Source of the DNA: Paramacrobiotus metropolitanus
Taxonomy: Eukaryota; Tardigrada; Eutardigrada; Parachela; Macrobiotidae
Reading direction: 5' to 3'
NCBI RefSeq assembly: GCF_019649055.1
Contig: NW_026570354.1
Location: 310,001 to 374,000 of the forward strand
DNA: 64,000 nucleotides
Of the stretch, positions 17,354 to 31,400 are shown one piece after another. Each line of letters begins with the position of its first letter. Within the stretch, counting starts at the first letter, position 1. The position numbers and the translations under genes are program-made. The notes under the pieces were generated by a model that was not told the origin of the DNA, did no database searches, and saw nothing but the letters and a program-made list of their open reading frames with translations.

Positions 17354-18226
17354 TAACAACTTTTAAAAAAAATCATTTTTCTGAAAAAAACCTGACTATA
17401 GCCTTTAAAAATCTGCTAGAAAGGCCGGAAAATGAAATTGAACGAAATGGCTAAAAATTCATCTGGCTGAATTTAAAGAACAAAAGCAGTTCAATATACG
17501 ACCGTAGATAAGCGGGCTTGAATATGATATCATACAATAACGGTTCTACATTTCCATTGATATTAGCTGGTCAGTTCTAGAACGTTCCATCATCAAGGAC
17601 GGAGCTGTTTCGTGCTGGCAAAGCTGGCCACAAACAGGACATATCGTTTGCAAGCTCGCTGAAGACATCCGTTGGCGTCACCGAACAATTCCTTTGTGCA
17701 ATCACATGTTTGAACAAAGTCCGACTTTGTGTTTTACCGTCCTCTTCCATACGACTGTTTGGTGCAATTCCAAGTTGCTCTGAGTAGCAACAAAAGATTC
17801 ACACTATTAGCAACCTCACGATACACACCGTGACTGGCTTACAAACAGTTCTGTCTGTTATCATCAGCTGAAATCTATACTGCCGTAATTAATCTGCGTA
17901 CCACCGCTTTTGCCACTGCCATTCCATTCAAAAATATAAAGAACTCGGTTCAATCTTTCAAGATTTTACTCGCTCAGTAAACCGGTGGTCATCAGAACAA
18001 TTTTTAAAAAAATCATTTTTCTGAAAAAAACCTGACTATAGCCTTTAAAAATCTGGTAGAAAGGCCGGAAAATGAAATTGAACGAAATGGCTAAGAATTC
18101 ATCTGGCTGAATTTAAATAACAAAAGCAGTTCAATCTACGACCGTAGATAACCGGGCTTGAATATGGTATCATACAATAACGGTTCTTTATTTCCATTGA
18201 TATTAGCTGGTCAGTTCTAGAACTGT
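17354..18226 (-). repeat. Satellite array, inverted left edge
   Basis: The same satellite as the rest of the array but in reverse orientation. The first unit spans about 645 bp (17354-18000), because its sub-repeats A and B are fused at the shared GAGCAAC word, removing one ~157-bp sub-repeat. It is more diverged than the forward units, as expected at an array edge. The turn to forward orientation is at about 18220-18230. Confidence 0.9.
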
Positions 18227-19012
18227 TTGTAAGCCAGTCACGGTATGTACCGTGAGGTTGCTAATAGTGTGAATCTTTTGTAGCTGCCTAGAGCAACGTG
18301 GAATTACATCAAACGGTCGTATGGATGATAACGGTGTAGCAAAAAATTGGAATACGTTCATACATGGGATTAGAAGGACGAATTGTTTTGCACGTCAACG
18401 GTAATTATCGTGAGATCGTAAACAGTTTGAACCGCTTTTAACTACCTAGAGCAACGTAAATTGCACCGAACAATCATACGGAAAGGATGGTATAGCACAA
18501 AACCGGATTTTGTTCAAACATGTGATTGCGAAAAGAATTGTTCAGTGGCGCCAACGGATGTATATCGCGTGCTTGCAAATGATGTGTCCTGTTTGTGGCC
18601 AGCTAGGCCAGCACAGAAACAGCTCCATTCTTCATGATGGAATGTTCTAGAACTGACCAGCTAATATCCATGAAATATAGCCGTTATTGTATGATATCAT
18701 ATTCAAGCCCGCTTATCTACGGTCGTAGATTGAGATTGCTTACTTTTGTTACTAAATTAAGCCGAATAAATTCTCAGCCATTTCGTTTGATTTAATTTTT
18801 CGGCCTTTTACCAGATTTTAAAGGCTATAGTCAGGTTTTTTTCAAAAATATTTTTTTTTAAAGGTTGTTCAGATGACCACTATTTTGCTGAGCGAGTAAA
18901 ATCTCGAAAGATTGAACCGAGTTCTTTATATTTTTGAATCGATGGCAGTGGCAAAACTGTCTGTCCAAAGATCAGTTACGTTAATACAGATTTCAGCTTA
19001 TTATAACAGACA

Positions 19013-19172
19013 GAACTGTTTGTAAGCCAGTCACGGTATGTACCGTGAGGTTGCTAATAGTGTGAATCTTTTGTAGCTGCCTAGAGCAACGTGGAATTAC
19101 ACCAAACGGTCGTATGGATGATAACGGTGTAGCAAAAAATCGGATTACGTTCATACATGGGATTAGAAGGAC
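19013..19172 (+). repeat. Satellite sub-repeat A (160 bp), representative
   Basis: Begins GAACTGTTTGTAAGCC and contains the CACGGTATGTACCGTG dyad and CCTAGAGCAACGTGGAATTA. It aligns over its full length with sub-repeat B and over its first half with C. Confidence 0.75.
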
Positions 19173-19329
19173 GAATTGTTTTGCACGTCAACGGTAATTA
19201 TCGTGAGATCGAAACAGTTTGAACCGCTTTTAACTACCTAAAGCAACGTAGAATTGCACCGAACAATCATACGGAAAAGGATGGTATAGCACAAAACCGG
19301 ATTTTGTTCAAACATGTGATTGCGAAAAA
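19173..19329 (+). repeat. Satellite sub-repeat B (157 bp), representative
   Basis: Begins GAATTGTTTTGCACGTCAAC and shares with A the words ATCGTGAGAT/ACCGTGAGGT, CCTAGAGCAACGT and CATGTGATT/CATGGGATT at matching positions. Confidence 0.75.
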
Positions 19330-19489
19330 GAATTGTTCAGTGGCGCCAACAGATGTATATCGCGTGCTTGCAAATGATGTGTCCTGTTTGTGGCCAGCTA
19401 GGCCAGCACGAAACAGCTCCATTTTTGATGATGGAATGTTCTAGAGCTGACCAGCTAATATCCTTGAAAAATCTGACCGTTATTGTATG
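19330..19489 (+). repeat. Satellite sub-repeat C (~160 bp, diverged), representative
   Basis: Begins GAATTGTTCAGTGGCGCCAA; its first ~80 bp align to A and B (ACGGATGTATATCGCGTGCTTG, split as ACGGATGTAT and ATCGCGTGCTTG; CAGCTAGGCCAGCACG). The second half is weakly similar. The remaining ~320 bp of the unit would hold two more sub-repeats that are too diverged to align by eye. Confidence 0.5.
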
Positions 19490-22400
19490 ATTTCATATTC
19501 AAGCCCGCTTATCTAGGGTCGTAGATTGAGTTGCTTACATTTGTTACTTAAATTAAGCCGAATAAATGCTCAGGAATTTCGTTTGATTTAATTTTTCGGC
19601 CTTTTCACCAGATTTTTAAAAGGCTATAGTCAGGTTTTTTTCAAAAATGATTTTTTTAAAGTTGTTCCGATGACCACTATTTTGCTGAGCGAGTAAAATC
19701 TCGAAGATTGAACCGAGTTCTTTATATTTTTGAATCGATGGCAGTGGCAAAACTGTCTGTCCAAAGATTAGTTACGTTAATACGGATTTCAGCTTATGAT
19801 AACAGACAGAAATGTTTGTAAGCCAGTCACGGTATGTACCGTGAGGTTGCTAATAGTGTGAATCTTTTGTAGCTGCCTAGAGCAACGTGGAATTACACCA
19901 AACGGTCGTATGGATGATAACGATGTAGCAAAAAATCGGATTACGTTCATACATGGGATTAGAAGGACGAATTGTTTTGCACGTCAACGGTAATTATCGG
20001 GAGATCGTAAACAGTTTGAACCGCTTTTAACTACCTAAAGCAACGTAGAATTGCACCGAACAATCATACGGAAGAGGATGGTATAGCACAAAACCGGATT
20101 TTGTTCAAACATGTGATTGCGAAAAGAATTGTTCAGTGGCGCCAACGGATGTATATCGCGTGCTTGCAAATGATGTGTCCTGTTTGTGGCTAGCTAGGCC
20201 AGCACAAACAGCTCCATTCTTTGATGATGGAATGTTCTAGAACTGACCAGCTAATATCCTGAAATATATGACCGTTATTGTATGATATCATATTCAAGCC
20301 CGCTTATCTACGGTCGTAGATTGAATTGCTTACTTTTGTTACTTAAATTAAGCCAAATAAATTCTCAGCCATTTCATTCGATTTAACTTTTCAGCCTTTT
20401 ACCAGATTTTTAAAGAGGTATAGTCAGGTTTTCCGAAAAAAATGACTTTTTTAAAAGTTGTTCAGATGACCACTATTTTACTGAGCGAGTAAAATCTGGA
20501 AAGATTTAACGAGTTCTTTATATTTTTGAATCGATGGCAGTGGCAAAACTGTCTGTCCAAAGATCAGTTACGTTAATACAGATTTCAGCTTATGATAACA
20601 GACAGAACTGTTTGTAAGCCAGTCACGGTATGTACCGTGAGGTTGCTAATAGTGTGAATCTTTTGTAGCTGCCTAGAGCAACGTGGAATTACACCAAACG
20701 GTCGTATGGATGATAACGGTGTAGCAAAAATCGGATTACGTTCATACATGGGATTAGAAGGACGAATTGTTTTGCACGTCAACGGTAATTATCGTGAGAT
20801 CGAAACAGTTTGAACCGCTTTTAACTACCTAGAGCAACGTAGAATCGCACCGAACAATCATACGGAAGAGGATGGTATAGCACAAAACCGGATTTTGTTC
20901 AAACATGTGATTGCGAAAAGAATTGTTCAGTGGCGCCAACGGATGTATATCGCGTGCTTGCAAATGATGTGTCCTGTTTGGCCAGCTAGGCCAGCACGAA
21001 ACAGCTCCATTTTCATGATGGAATGTTCTAGAACTGACCAGCTAATATCCATGAAATATATGACCGTTATTGTATGATATCATATTCAAGCCCGCTTATC
21101 TACGGTCGTAGATTGAATTGCTTACTTTTGTTACTTAAATTAAGCCAAATAAATGCCAGCCATTTCGTTTGATTTAATTTTCAGCCTTTTACCAGATTTT
21201 TAAAGGCTATAGTCAGGTTTTTTCAAAAAAATGACTTTTTTAAAAGTTGTTCAGATGACCACTATTTTACTGAGCGAGTAAAATCTCGAAAGATTGAACC
21301 GAGTTCTTTATATTTTTGAATCGATGGCAGTGGCAAAATTGTTTGTCCCAAGATCAGTTACGTTAATACGGATTTCAGCTTATGATAACAGACAGAACTG
21401 TTTGTAAGCCAGTCACGGTATGTACCGTGAGGTTGCTAATAGTGTGAATCTTTTGTAGCTGCCTAGAGCAACGTGGAATTACACCAAACGGTCGTATGGA
21501 TGATAACGGTGTAGCAAAAAATCGGAATACGTTCATACATGGGATTAGAAGGACGAATTGTTTTGCACGTCAACGGTAATTATCGTGAGATCGTAAACAG
21601 TTTGAACCGCTTTTAACTACCTAGAGCAACGTAGAATTGCACCGAACAATCATACGGAAAAGGATGGTATAGCACAAAACCGGATTTTGTTCAAACATGT
21701 GATTGCGAAAAAGAATTGTTCAGTGGCGCCAACAGATGTATATCGCGTGCTTGCAAATGATGTGTCCTGTTTGTGGCAAGCTAGGCCAGCACGAAACAGC
21801 TCCATTTTTGATGATGGAATGTTCTAGAGCTGACCAGCTAATATCCTTGAAAAATATGACCGTTATTGTATGATATCATATTCAAGCCCGCTTATCTACG
21901 GTCGTAGATTGAGTTGCTTACTTTTGTTACTTAAATTAAGCCAGATAAATGCTCAGCCATTTCGTTTGATTTAATTTTTCGGTTTTTTCACCAGATTTTT
22001 AAAGGGTATATATAGTCAGGTTTTTTTGAAAAAAATGATTTTTTTGAAAGTTGTTCAGATGACCACTATTTTACTGAGCGAGTAAAATCTCGAAAGATTG
22101 AACCGAGTTCTTTATATTTTTGAATCGATGGCAGTGGCAAAATTGTTTGTCCAAAGATTAGTTACGTTAATACGGATTTCAGCTTATGATAACAGACAGA
22201 ACTGTTTGTAAGCCAGTCACGGTATGTACCGTGAGGTTGCTAATAGTGTGAATCTTTTGTAGCTGCCTCGAGCAACGTGGAATTACACCAAACGGTCGTA
22301 TGGATGATAACGGTGTAGCAAAAAATCGGATTACGTTCATACATGGGATTAGAAGGACGAATTGTTTTGCACGTCAACGGTAATTATCGTGAGATCGAAA

Positions 22401-25400
22401 CAGTTTGAACCGCTTTTAACTACCTAGAGCAACGTAGAATCGCACCGAACAATCATACGGAAGAGGATGGTATAGCACAAAACCGGATTTTGTTCAAACA
22501 TGTGATTGCGAAAAGAATTGTTCAGTGGCGCCAACAGATGTACATCGCGTGCTTGCAAATGATGTGTCCTGTTTGTGGCAAGCTAGGCCAGCACGAAACA
22601 GCTCCATTTTCCATGATGGAATGTTCTAGAGCTGACCAGCTAATATCCTTGAAAAATATGACCGTTATTGTATGATATCATATTCAAGCCCGCTTATCTA
22701 CGGTCGTAGATTGAGTTGCTTACTTTTGTTACTTAAATTAAGCCAGATAAATGCTCAGCCATTTCGTTTGATTTAATTTTTCGGTTTTTTCACCAGATTT
22801 TTAAAGGGTATATATAGTCAGGTTTTTTTGAAAAAAATGATTTTTTTTAAAAGTTGTTCCGATGACCACTATTTTACTGAGCGAGTAAACTCTCGAAAGA
22901 TTTAACCGAGTTCTTTATCCTTTTGAATCGATGGCAGTGGCAAAATTGTTTGTCCAAAGATTAGTTACGTTAATATAGATCTCAGCTTATGATAACTGAC
23001 AGAACTGTTTGTAAGCCAGTCGCGGTATGTACCGTGAGGTTCCTAATAGTGTGAATCTTTTGTAGCTGCCTAGAGCAACGTGGAATTACACCAAACGGTC
23101 GTATGGATGATAACGGTGTAGCAAAAAATCGGATTACGTTCATACATGGGATTAGAAGGACAGAATTGTTTTTGCGTCAACGGTAATTATCGTGAGATCG
23201 TAAACAGTTTGAACCGCTTTAACTACCTAGAGCAACGTAGAATTGCACCGAACAATCATACGGAAAAGGATGGTATAGCACAAAACCGGATTTTGTTCAA
23301 ACATGTGATTGCGAAAAAGAATTGTTCAGTGGCGCCAACAGATGTTTATCGCGTGCTTGCAAATGATGTGTCCTGTTTTGGCAAGCTAGGCCAGCACGAA
23401 ACAGCTCCATTTTTGATGATGAAATGTTCTAGAACTGACCAGCTAATATCATTGAAAAATATGACCGTTATTGTATGATATCATATTCAAGCCCGCTTAT
23501 CTACGGTCGTAGATTGAGTTGCTTTTTTTTGTTACTTAAATTAAGCCAAATAAATGCTCAGCCATTTCATTCGAATTAATTTTTCGGCCTTTTCACAGAT
23601 TTTAAAGGGTATATATAGTCAGGTTTTTTTTTGAAAAAAATGATTTTTTTAAAAGTTGTTCAGATGACCACTATTTTACTGAGCGATAAAATCTCGAAAA
23701 TTGAACCGAGTTCTTTATATTTTTGAATCGATGGCAGTGGCAAAATTGTTTGTCCAAAGATTAGTTACGTTAATACGGATTTCAGCTTATGATAACAGAC
23801 AGAAATGTTTGTAAGCCAGTCACGGTATGTACCGTGAGGTTGCTAATAGTGTGAATCTTTTGTAGCTGCCTAGAGCAACGTGGAATTACACCAAACGGTC
23901 GTATGGATGATAACGGTGTAGCAAAAATCGGATTACGTTCATACATGGGATTAGAAGGACGAATTGTTTTGCACGTCAACGGTAATTATCGGGAGATCGT
24001 AAACAGTTTGAACCGCTTTTAACTACCTAAAGCAACGTAGAATTGCACCGAACAATCAAAGGGAAGAGGACGGTATAGCACAAAACCGGATTTTGTTCAA
24101 ACATGTGATTGCGAAAAGAATTGTTCAGTGGCGCCAACGGATGTATATCGCGTGCTTGCAAATGATGTGTCCTGTTTGGCAAGCTAGGCCACGAAACAGC
24201 TCCATTTTCGATGATGGAATGTTCTAGAACTGACCAGCTAATCATGAAAAAAATATGACCGTTATTGTATGATATCATATTCAAGCCCGCTTATCTACGG
24301 TCGTAGATTGAGTTGCTTACTTTTGTTACCAAATTAAGCCAGATAAATATAAGCCATTTCGTTTGATTTAATTTTTCAGCCTTTTCTGAATTTTTAAAGG
24401 GTATATATAGTCAGGTTTTTTTGAAAAAATGATTTTTTTTAAAGTTGTTCCGATGACCACTATTTTGCTGAGCGAGTAAAATCTCGAAAGACTGAACCGA
24501 GTTCTTTATATTTTTGAATCGATGGCAGTGGCAAAATTGTTTGTCCAAAGATCAGTTACGTTAATATAGTTTCAGCTTATGATAACAGACAGAACTGTTT
24601 GTAAGCCAGTCACGGTATGTACCGTGAGGTTGCTAATAGTGTGAATCTTTTGTAGCTGCCTAGAGCAACGTGGAATTACACCAAACGGTCGTATGGATGA
24701 TAACGGTGTAGCAAAAAATCGGATTACGTTCATACATGGGATTAGAAGGACGAATTGTTTTGCACGTCAACGGTAATTATCGTGAGATCGTAAACAGTTT
24801 GAACCGCTTTTAACTACCTAGAGCAACGTGGTGCACCGAACAATCATACGGAAGAGGATGGTATAGCACAAAACCGGATTTTGTTCAAACATGTGATTGC
24901 GAAAAGAATTGTTCAGTGGCGCCAACGGATGTATATCGCGTGCTTGCAAATGATGTGTCCTGTTTGTGGCCAGCTAGGCCAGCACGAAACAGCTCCATTT
25001 TTCGATGATGGAATGTTCTAGAACTGACAATAGCTATCCATGGAAAAATATGACCGTTATTGTATGATATCATATTCAAGCCCGCTTATCTACGGTCGTA
25101 GATTGAATTGCTTACTTTTGTTACTTAAATTAAGCCAAATAAATGCTCAGCCATTTCGTTTGATTTAATTTTCGGCCTTTTCACCAGATTTTTAAAATTA
25201 TATATAGTCAGGTTTTTTCAAAAAATGACTTTTTTTAAAAGTTGTTCAGATGACCACTATTTTGCTGAGCGAGTAAAATCTCGAAAGACTGAACCGAGTT
25301 CTTTATATTTTTGAATCGATGGCAGTGGCAAAACTGTTTGTCCAAAGATCAGTTACGTTAATATAGTTTCAGCTTATGATAACAGACAGAACTGTTTGTA

Positions 25401-28400
25401 AGCCAGTCACGGTATGTACCGTGAGGTTGCTAATAGTGTGAATCTTTTGTAGCTGCCTAGAGCAACGTGGAATTACACCAAACGGTCGTATGGATGATAA
25501 CGGTGTAGCAAAAATCGGATTACGTTCATACATGGGATTAGAAGGACGAATTGTTTTGCACGTCAACGGTAATTATCGTGAGATCGAAACAGTTTGAACC
25601 GCTTTTAACTACCTAGAGCAACGTAGAATTGCACCGAACAATCGTACGGAAGAGGATGGTATAGCACAAAACCGGATTTTGTTCAAACATGTGATTGCGA
25701 AAAGAATTGTTCAGTGGCGCCAACGGATGTATATCGCGTGCTTGCAAATGATGTGTCCTGTTTGTATTGTAGGCCAGCACGAAACAGCTCCATTCTTCAT
25801 GATGGAATGTTCTAGAACTGACCAGCTAATATCCATGGAAATATATGACCGTTATTGTATGATATCATATTCAAGCCCGCTTATCTACGGTCGTAGATTG
25901 AATTGCTTACTTTTGTTACTTAAATTAAGCCAAATAAATTCTCAGCCATTTCGTTTGATTTAATTTTTCGGCCTTTTCTAGATTTTTAAAGGGTATATAT
26001 AGTCAGGTTTTTTTGAAAAAAATGATTTTTTTTGAAGTTGTTCAGATGACCACTATTTTGCTGAGCGAGTAAAATCTCGAAAGATTGAACCGAGTTCTTT
26101 ATATTTTTGAATCGATGGCAGTGGCAAAATTGTTTGTCCAAAGATTAGTTACGTTAATACGGATTTCAGCTTATGATAACAGACAGAACTGTTTGTAAGC
26201 CAGTCACGGTATGTACCGTGAGGTTGCTAATAGTGTGAATCTTTTGTAGCTGCCTAGAGCAACGTGGAATTACACCAAACGGTCGTATGGATGATAACGG
26301 TGTAGCAAAAAATCGGATTACGTTCATACATGGGATTAGAAGGACGAATTGTTTTGCACGTCAACGGTAATTATCGTGAGATCGAAACAGTTTGAACCGC
26401 TTTTAACTACCTAGAGCAACGTAGAATCGCACCGAACAATCATGCGGAAGAGGATGGTATAGCACAAAACCGGATTTTGTTCAAACATGTGATTGCGAAA
26501 AGAATTGTTCAGTGGCGCCAACGGATGTACATCGCGTGCTTGCAAATGATGTGTCCTGTTTGTGGCAAGCTAGGCCAGCACGAAACAGCTCCATTTTCGA
26601 TGATGGAATGTTCTAGAGCTGACCAGCTAATATCCTTGAAAAATATGACCGTTATTGTATGATATCATATTCAAGCCCGCTTATCTACGGTCGTAGATTG
26701 AGTTGCTTACTTTTGTTACTTAAATTAAGCCAGATAAATGCTCAGCCATTTCGTTTGATTTAATTTTTCGGTTTTTTCACCAGATTTTTAAAGGGTATAT
26801 ATAGTCAGGTTTTTTGAAAAAATGATTTTTTGAAAAGTTGTTCAGATGACCACTATTTTGCTGAGCGAGTAAAATCTCGAAAGATTGAACCGAGTTCTTT
26901 ATATTTTTGAATCGATGGCAGTGGCAAAATTGTTTGTCCAAAGATTAGTTACGTTAATATGATTTCAGCTTATGATAACAGACAGAACTGTTTGTAAGCC
27001 AGTCGCGGTATGTACCGTGAGGTTGCTAATAGTGTGAATCTTTTGTAGCTGCCTAGAGCAACGTGGAATTACACCAAACGGTCGTATGGATGATAACGGT
27101 GTAGCAAAAATCGGAATACGTTCATACATGGGATTAGAAGGACGAATTGTTTTGCACGTCAACGGTAATTATCGTGAGATCGTAAACAGTTTGAACCGCT
27201 TTTAACTACCTAGAGCAACGTAGAATCGCACCGAACAATCATACGGAAGAGGATGGTATAGCACAAAACCGGATTTTGTTCAAACATGTGATTGCGAAAA
27301 GAATTGTTCAGTGGCGCCAACGGATGTATATCGCGTGCTTGCAAATGATGTGTCCTGTTTGTGGCCATGAGGCAAACAAGCTCCATTTTTGATAATGGAA
27401 TGTTCTAGAACTGACCAGCTAATATCCATGAAATATGACCGTTATTGTATGATATCATATTCAAGCCCGCTTATCTACGGTCGTAGATTGAGTTGCTTAC
27501 TTTTGTTACTTAAATTAAGCCAAACAAATGCTCAGCCATTTCGTTTGATTTAATTTTCAGCCTTTTACCAGATTTTTTAAAGGGCTATAGTCAGGTTTTT
27601 TTGAAAAAATGACTTTTTTTAAAAGTTGTTCAGATGACCACTATTTTGCTGAGCGAGTAAAATCTCGAAAGATTGAACCGAGTTCTTTATATTTTTGAAT
27701 CGATGGCAGTGGCAAAATTGTTTGTCCAAAGATTAGTTACGTTAACATAGATTTCAGCTTATGATAACAGACAGAACTGTTTGTAAGCCAGTCGCGGTAT
27801 GTACCGTGAGGTTGCTAATAGTGTGAATCTTTTGTAGCTGCCTAGAGCAACGTGGAATTACACCAAACGGTCGTATGGATGATAACGGTGTAGCAAAAAA
27901 ATCGAATACGTTCATACATGGGATTAGAAGGACGAATTGTTTTGCACGTCAACGGTAATTATCGTGAGATCGTAAACAGTTTGAACCGCTTTTAACTACC
28001 TAGAGCAACGTAGAACTGCACCGAACAATCATACGGAAAAGGATGGTATAGCACAAAACCGGATTTTGTTCAAACATGTGATTGCGAAAAAGAATTGTTC
28101 AGTGGCGCCAACAGATGTATATCGCGTGCTTGCAAATGATGTGTCCTGTTTGTGGCCAGCGAGGCCAGCACGAAACAGCTCCATTTTTGATAATGGAATG
28201 TTCTAGAACTGACCAGCTAATATCATTGAAAAATATGACCGTTATTGTATGATATCATATTCAAGCCCGCTTATCTACGGTCGTAGATTGAGTTGCTTAC
28301 TTTTGTTACTTAAATTAAGCCAAACAAATGCTCAGCCATTTCGTTTGATTTAATTTTTCGGCCATTTCACCAGATTTTTAAAGGGTATAGTCAGGTTTTT

Positions 28401-31400
28401 TTGAAAAAAATGATTTTTTTAAAAAGTTGTTCAGATGACCACTATTTTACTGAGCGAGTAAAATCTCGAAAGATTGAACCGAGTTCTTTATATTTTTGAA
28501 TCGATGGCAGTGGCAAAATTGTTTGTCCAAAGATTTGTTACGTTAACATAGATTTCAGCTTATGATAACTGACAGAACTGTTTGTAAGCCAGTCACGGTA
28601 TGTACCGTGAGGTTGCTAATAGTGTGAATCTTTTGTAGCTGCCTAGAGCAACGTGGAATTACACCAAACGGTCGTATGGATGATAACGGTGTAGCAAAAA
28701 ATCGGAATACGTTCATACATGGTATTAGAAGGACGAATTGTTTTGCACGTCAGCGGTAATTATCGTGAGATCGTAAACAGTTTGAACAGCTTTTAACTAC
28801 CTAGAGCAACGTAGAATTGCACCGAACAATCAAACGGAAAAGGATGGTATAGCACAAAACCGGATTTTGTTCAAACATGTGATTGCGAAAAAGAATTGTT
28901 CAGTGGCGCCAACGGATGTATATCGCGTGCTTGCAAATGATGTGTCCTGTTTGTGGCCAGCTAGGCCAGCACGAAACAGCTCCATTTTGATGATGGAATG
29001 TTCTAGAACTGACCAGCTAATATCCTTGAAAAATATGACCGTTATTGTATGATATCATATTCAAGCCCGCTTATCTACGGTCGTAGATTGAGTTGCTTAC
29101 TTTTGTTACTTAAATTAAGCCAAATAAAATGCCATTTCGTTTGATTTAATTTTTCGGCCATTTCACCAGATTTTTAAAGGTATAGTCAGGTTTTTTCGAA
29201 AAAATGACTTTTTTTAAAAGTTGTTCAGATGACCACTATTTTACTGAGCGAGTAAAATCTCGAAAGATTGAACCGAGTTCTTTATATTTTTGAATCGATG
29301 GCAGTGGCAAAATTGTTTGTCCAAAGATTAGTTACGTTAACATAGATTTCAGCTTATGATAACTGACAGAACTGTTTGTAAGCCAGTCGCGGTATGTACC
29401 GTGAGGTTCCTAATAGTGTGAATCTTTTGTAGCTGCCTAGAGCAACGTGGAATTACACCAAACGGTCGTATGGATGATAACGGTGTAGCAAAAAATCGGA
29501 ATACGTTCATACATGGGATTAGAAGGACGAATTGTTTTGCACGTCAGCGGTAATTATCGTGAGATCGTAAACAGTTTGAACCGCTTTTAACTACCTAGAG
29601 CAACGTAGAATTGCACCGAACAATCAAACGGAAAAGGATGGTATAGCACAAAACCGGATTTTGTTCAAACATGTGATTGCGAAAAAGAATTGTTCAGTGG
29701 CGCCAACGGATGTATATCGCGTGCTTGCAAATGATGTGTCCTGTTTGTGGCCAGCTAGGCCAGCACGAAACAGCTCCATTTTTGATAATGGAATGTTCTA
29801 GAACTGACCAGCTAATATCATTGAAAAATATGACCGTTATTGTATGATATCATATTCAAGCCCGCTTATCTACGGTCGTAGATTGAGTTGCTTACTTTTG
29901 TTACTTAAATTAAGCCAAACAAATGCTCAGCCATTTCGTTTGATTTAATTTTTCGGCCATTTCACCAGATTTTTAAAGGGTATAGTCAGGTTTTTTTGAA
30001 AAAAATGATTTTTTTAAAAGTTGTTCAGATGACCACTATTTTACTGAGCGAGTAAAATCTCGAAAGATTGAACCGAGTTCTTTATATTTTTGAATCGATG
30101 GCAGTGGCAAAATTGTTTGTCCAAAGATTTGTTACGTTAACATAGATTTCAGCTTATGATAACTGACAGAACTGTTTGTAAGCCAGTCACGGTATGTACC
30201 GTGAGGTTGCTAATAGTGTGAATCTTTTGTAGCTGCCTAGAGCAACGTGGAATTACACCAAACGGTCGTATGGATGATAACGGTGTAGCAAAAAATCGGA
30301 ATACGTTCATACATGGGATTAGAAGGACGAATTGTTTTGCACGTCAACGGTAATTATCGTGAGATCGTAAACAGTTTGAACCGCTTTTAACTACCTAGAG
30401 CAACGTAGAACTGCACCGAACAATCAAACGGAAAAGGATGGTATAGCACAAAACCGGATTTTGTTCAAACATGTGATTGCGAAAAAGAATTGTTCAGTGG
30501 CGCCAACGGATGTATATCGCGTGCTTGCAAATGATGTGTCCTGTTTGTGGCCAGCGAGGCCAGCACGAAACAGCTCCATTTTTGATAATGGAATGTTCTA
30601 GAACTGACCAGCTAATATCCATGAAAAATATGACCGTTATTGTATGATATCATATTCAAGCCCGCTTATCTACGGTCGTAGATTGAGTTGCTTACTTTTG
30701 TTACTTAAATTAAGCCAAACAAATGCTCAGCCATTTCGTTTGATTTAATTTTCGGCCATTTCACCAGATTTTTAAAGGGTATAGTCAGGTTTTTTTGGAA
30801 AAAATGATTTTTTTTAAAAGTTGTTCAGATGACCACTATTTTACTGAGCGAGTAAAATCTCGAAAGATTGAACCGAGTTCTTTATATTTTTGAATCGATG
30901 GCAGTGGCAAAATTGTTTGTCCAAAGATTAGTTACGTTAACATAGATTTCAGCTTATGATAACTGACAGAACTGTTTGTAAGCCAGTCGCGGTATGTACC
31001 GTGAGGTTCCTAATAGTGTGAATCTTTTGTAGCTGCCTAGAGCAACGTGGAATTACACCAAACGGTCGTATGGATGATAACGGTGTAGCAAAAAATCGGA
31101 ATACGTTCATACATGGGATTAGAAGGACGAATTGTTTTGCACGTCAACGGTAATTATCGTGAGATCGTAAACAGTTTGAACCGCTTTTAACTACCTAGAG
31201 CAACGTAGAACTGCACCGAACAATCAAACGGAAAAGGATGGTATAGCACAAAACCGGATTTTGTTCAAACATGTGATTGCGAAAAAGAATTGTTCAGTGG
31301 CGCCAACGGATGTATATCGCGTGCTTGCAAATGATGTGTCCTGTTTGTGGCCAGCGAGGCCAGCACGAAACAGCTCCATTTTTGATAATGGAATGTTCTA

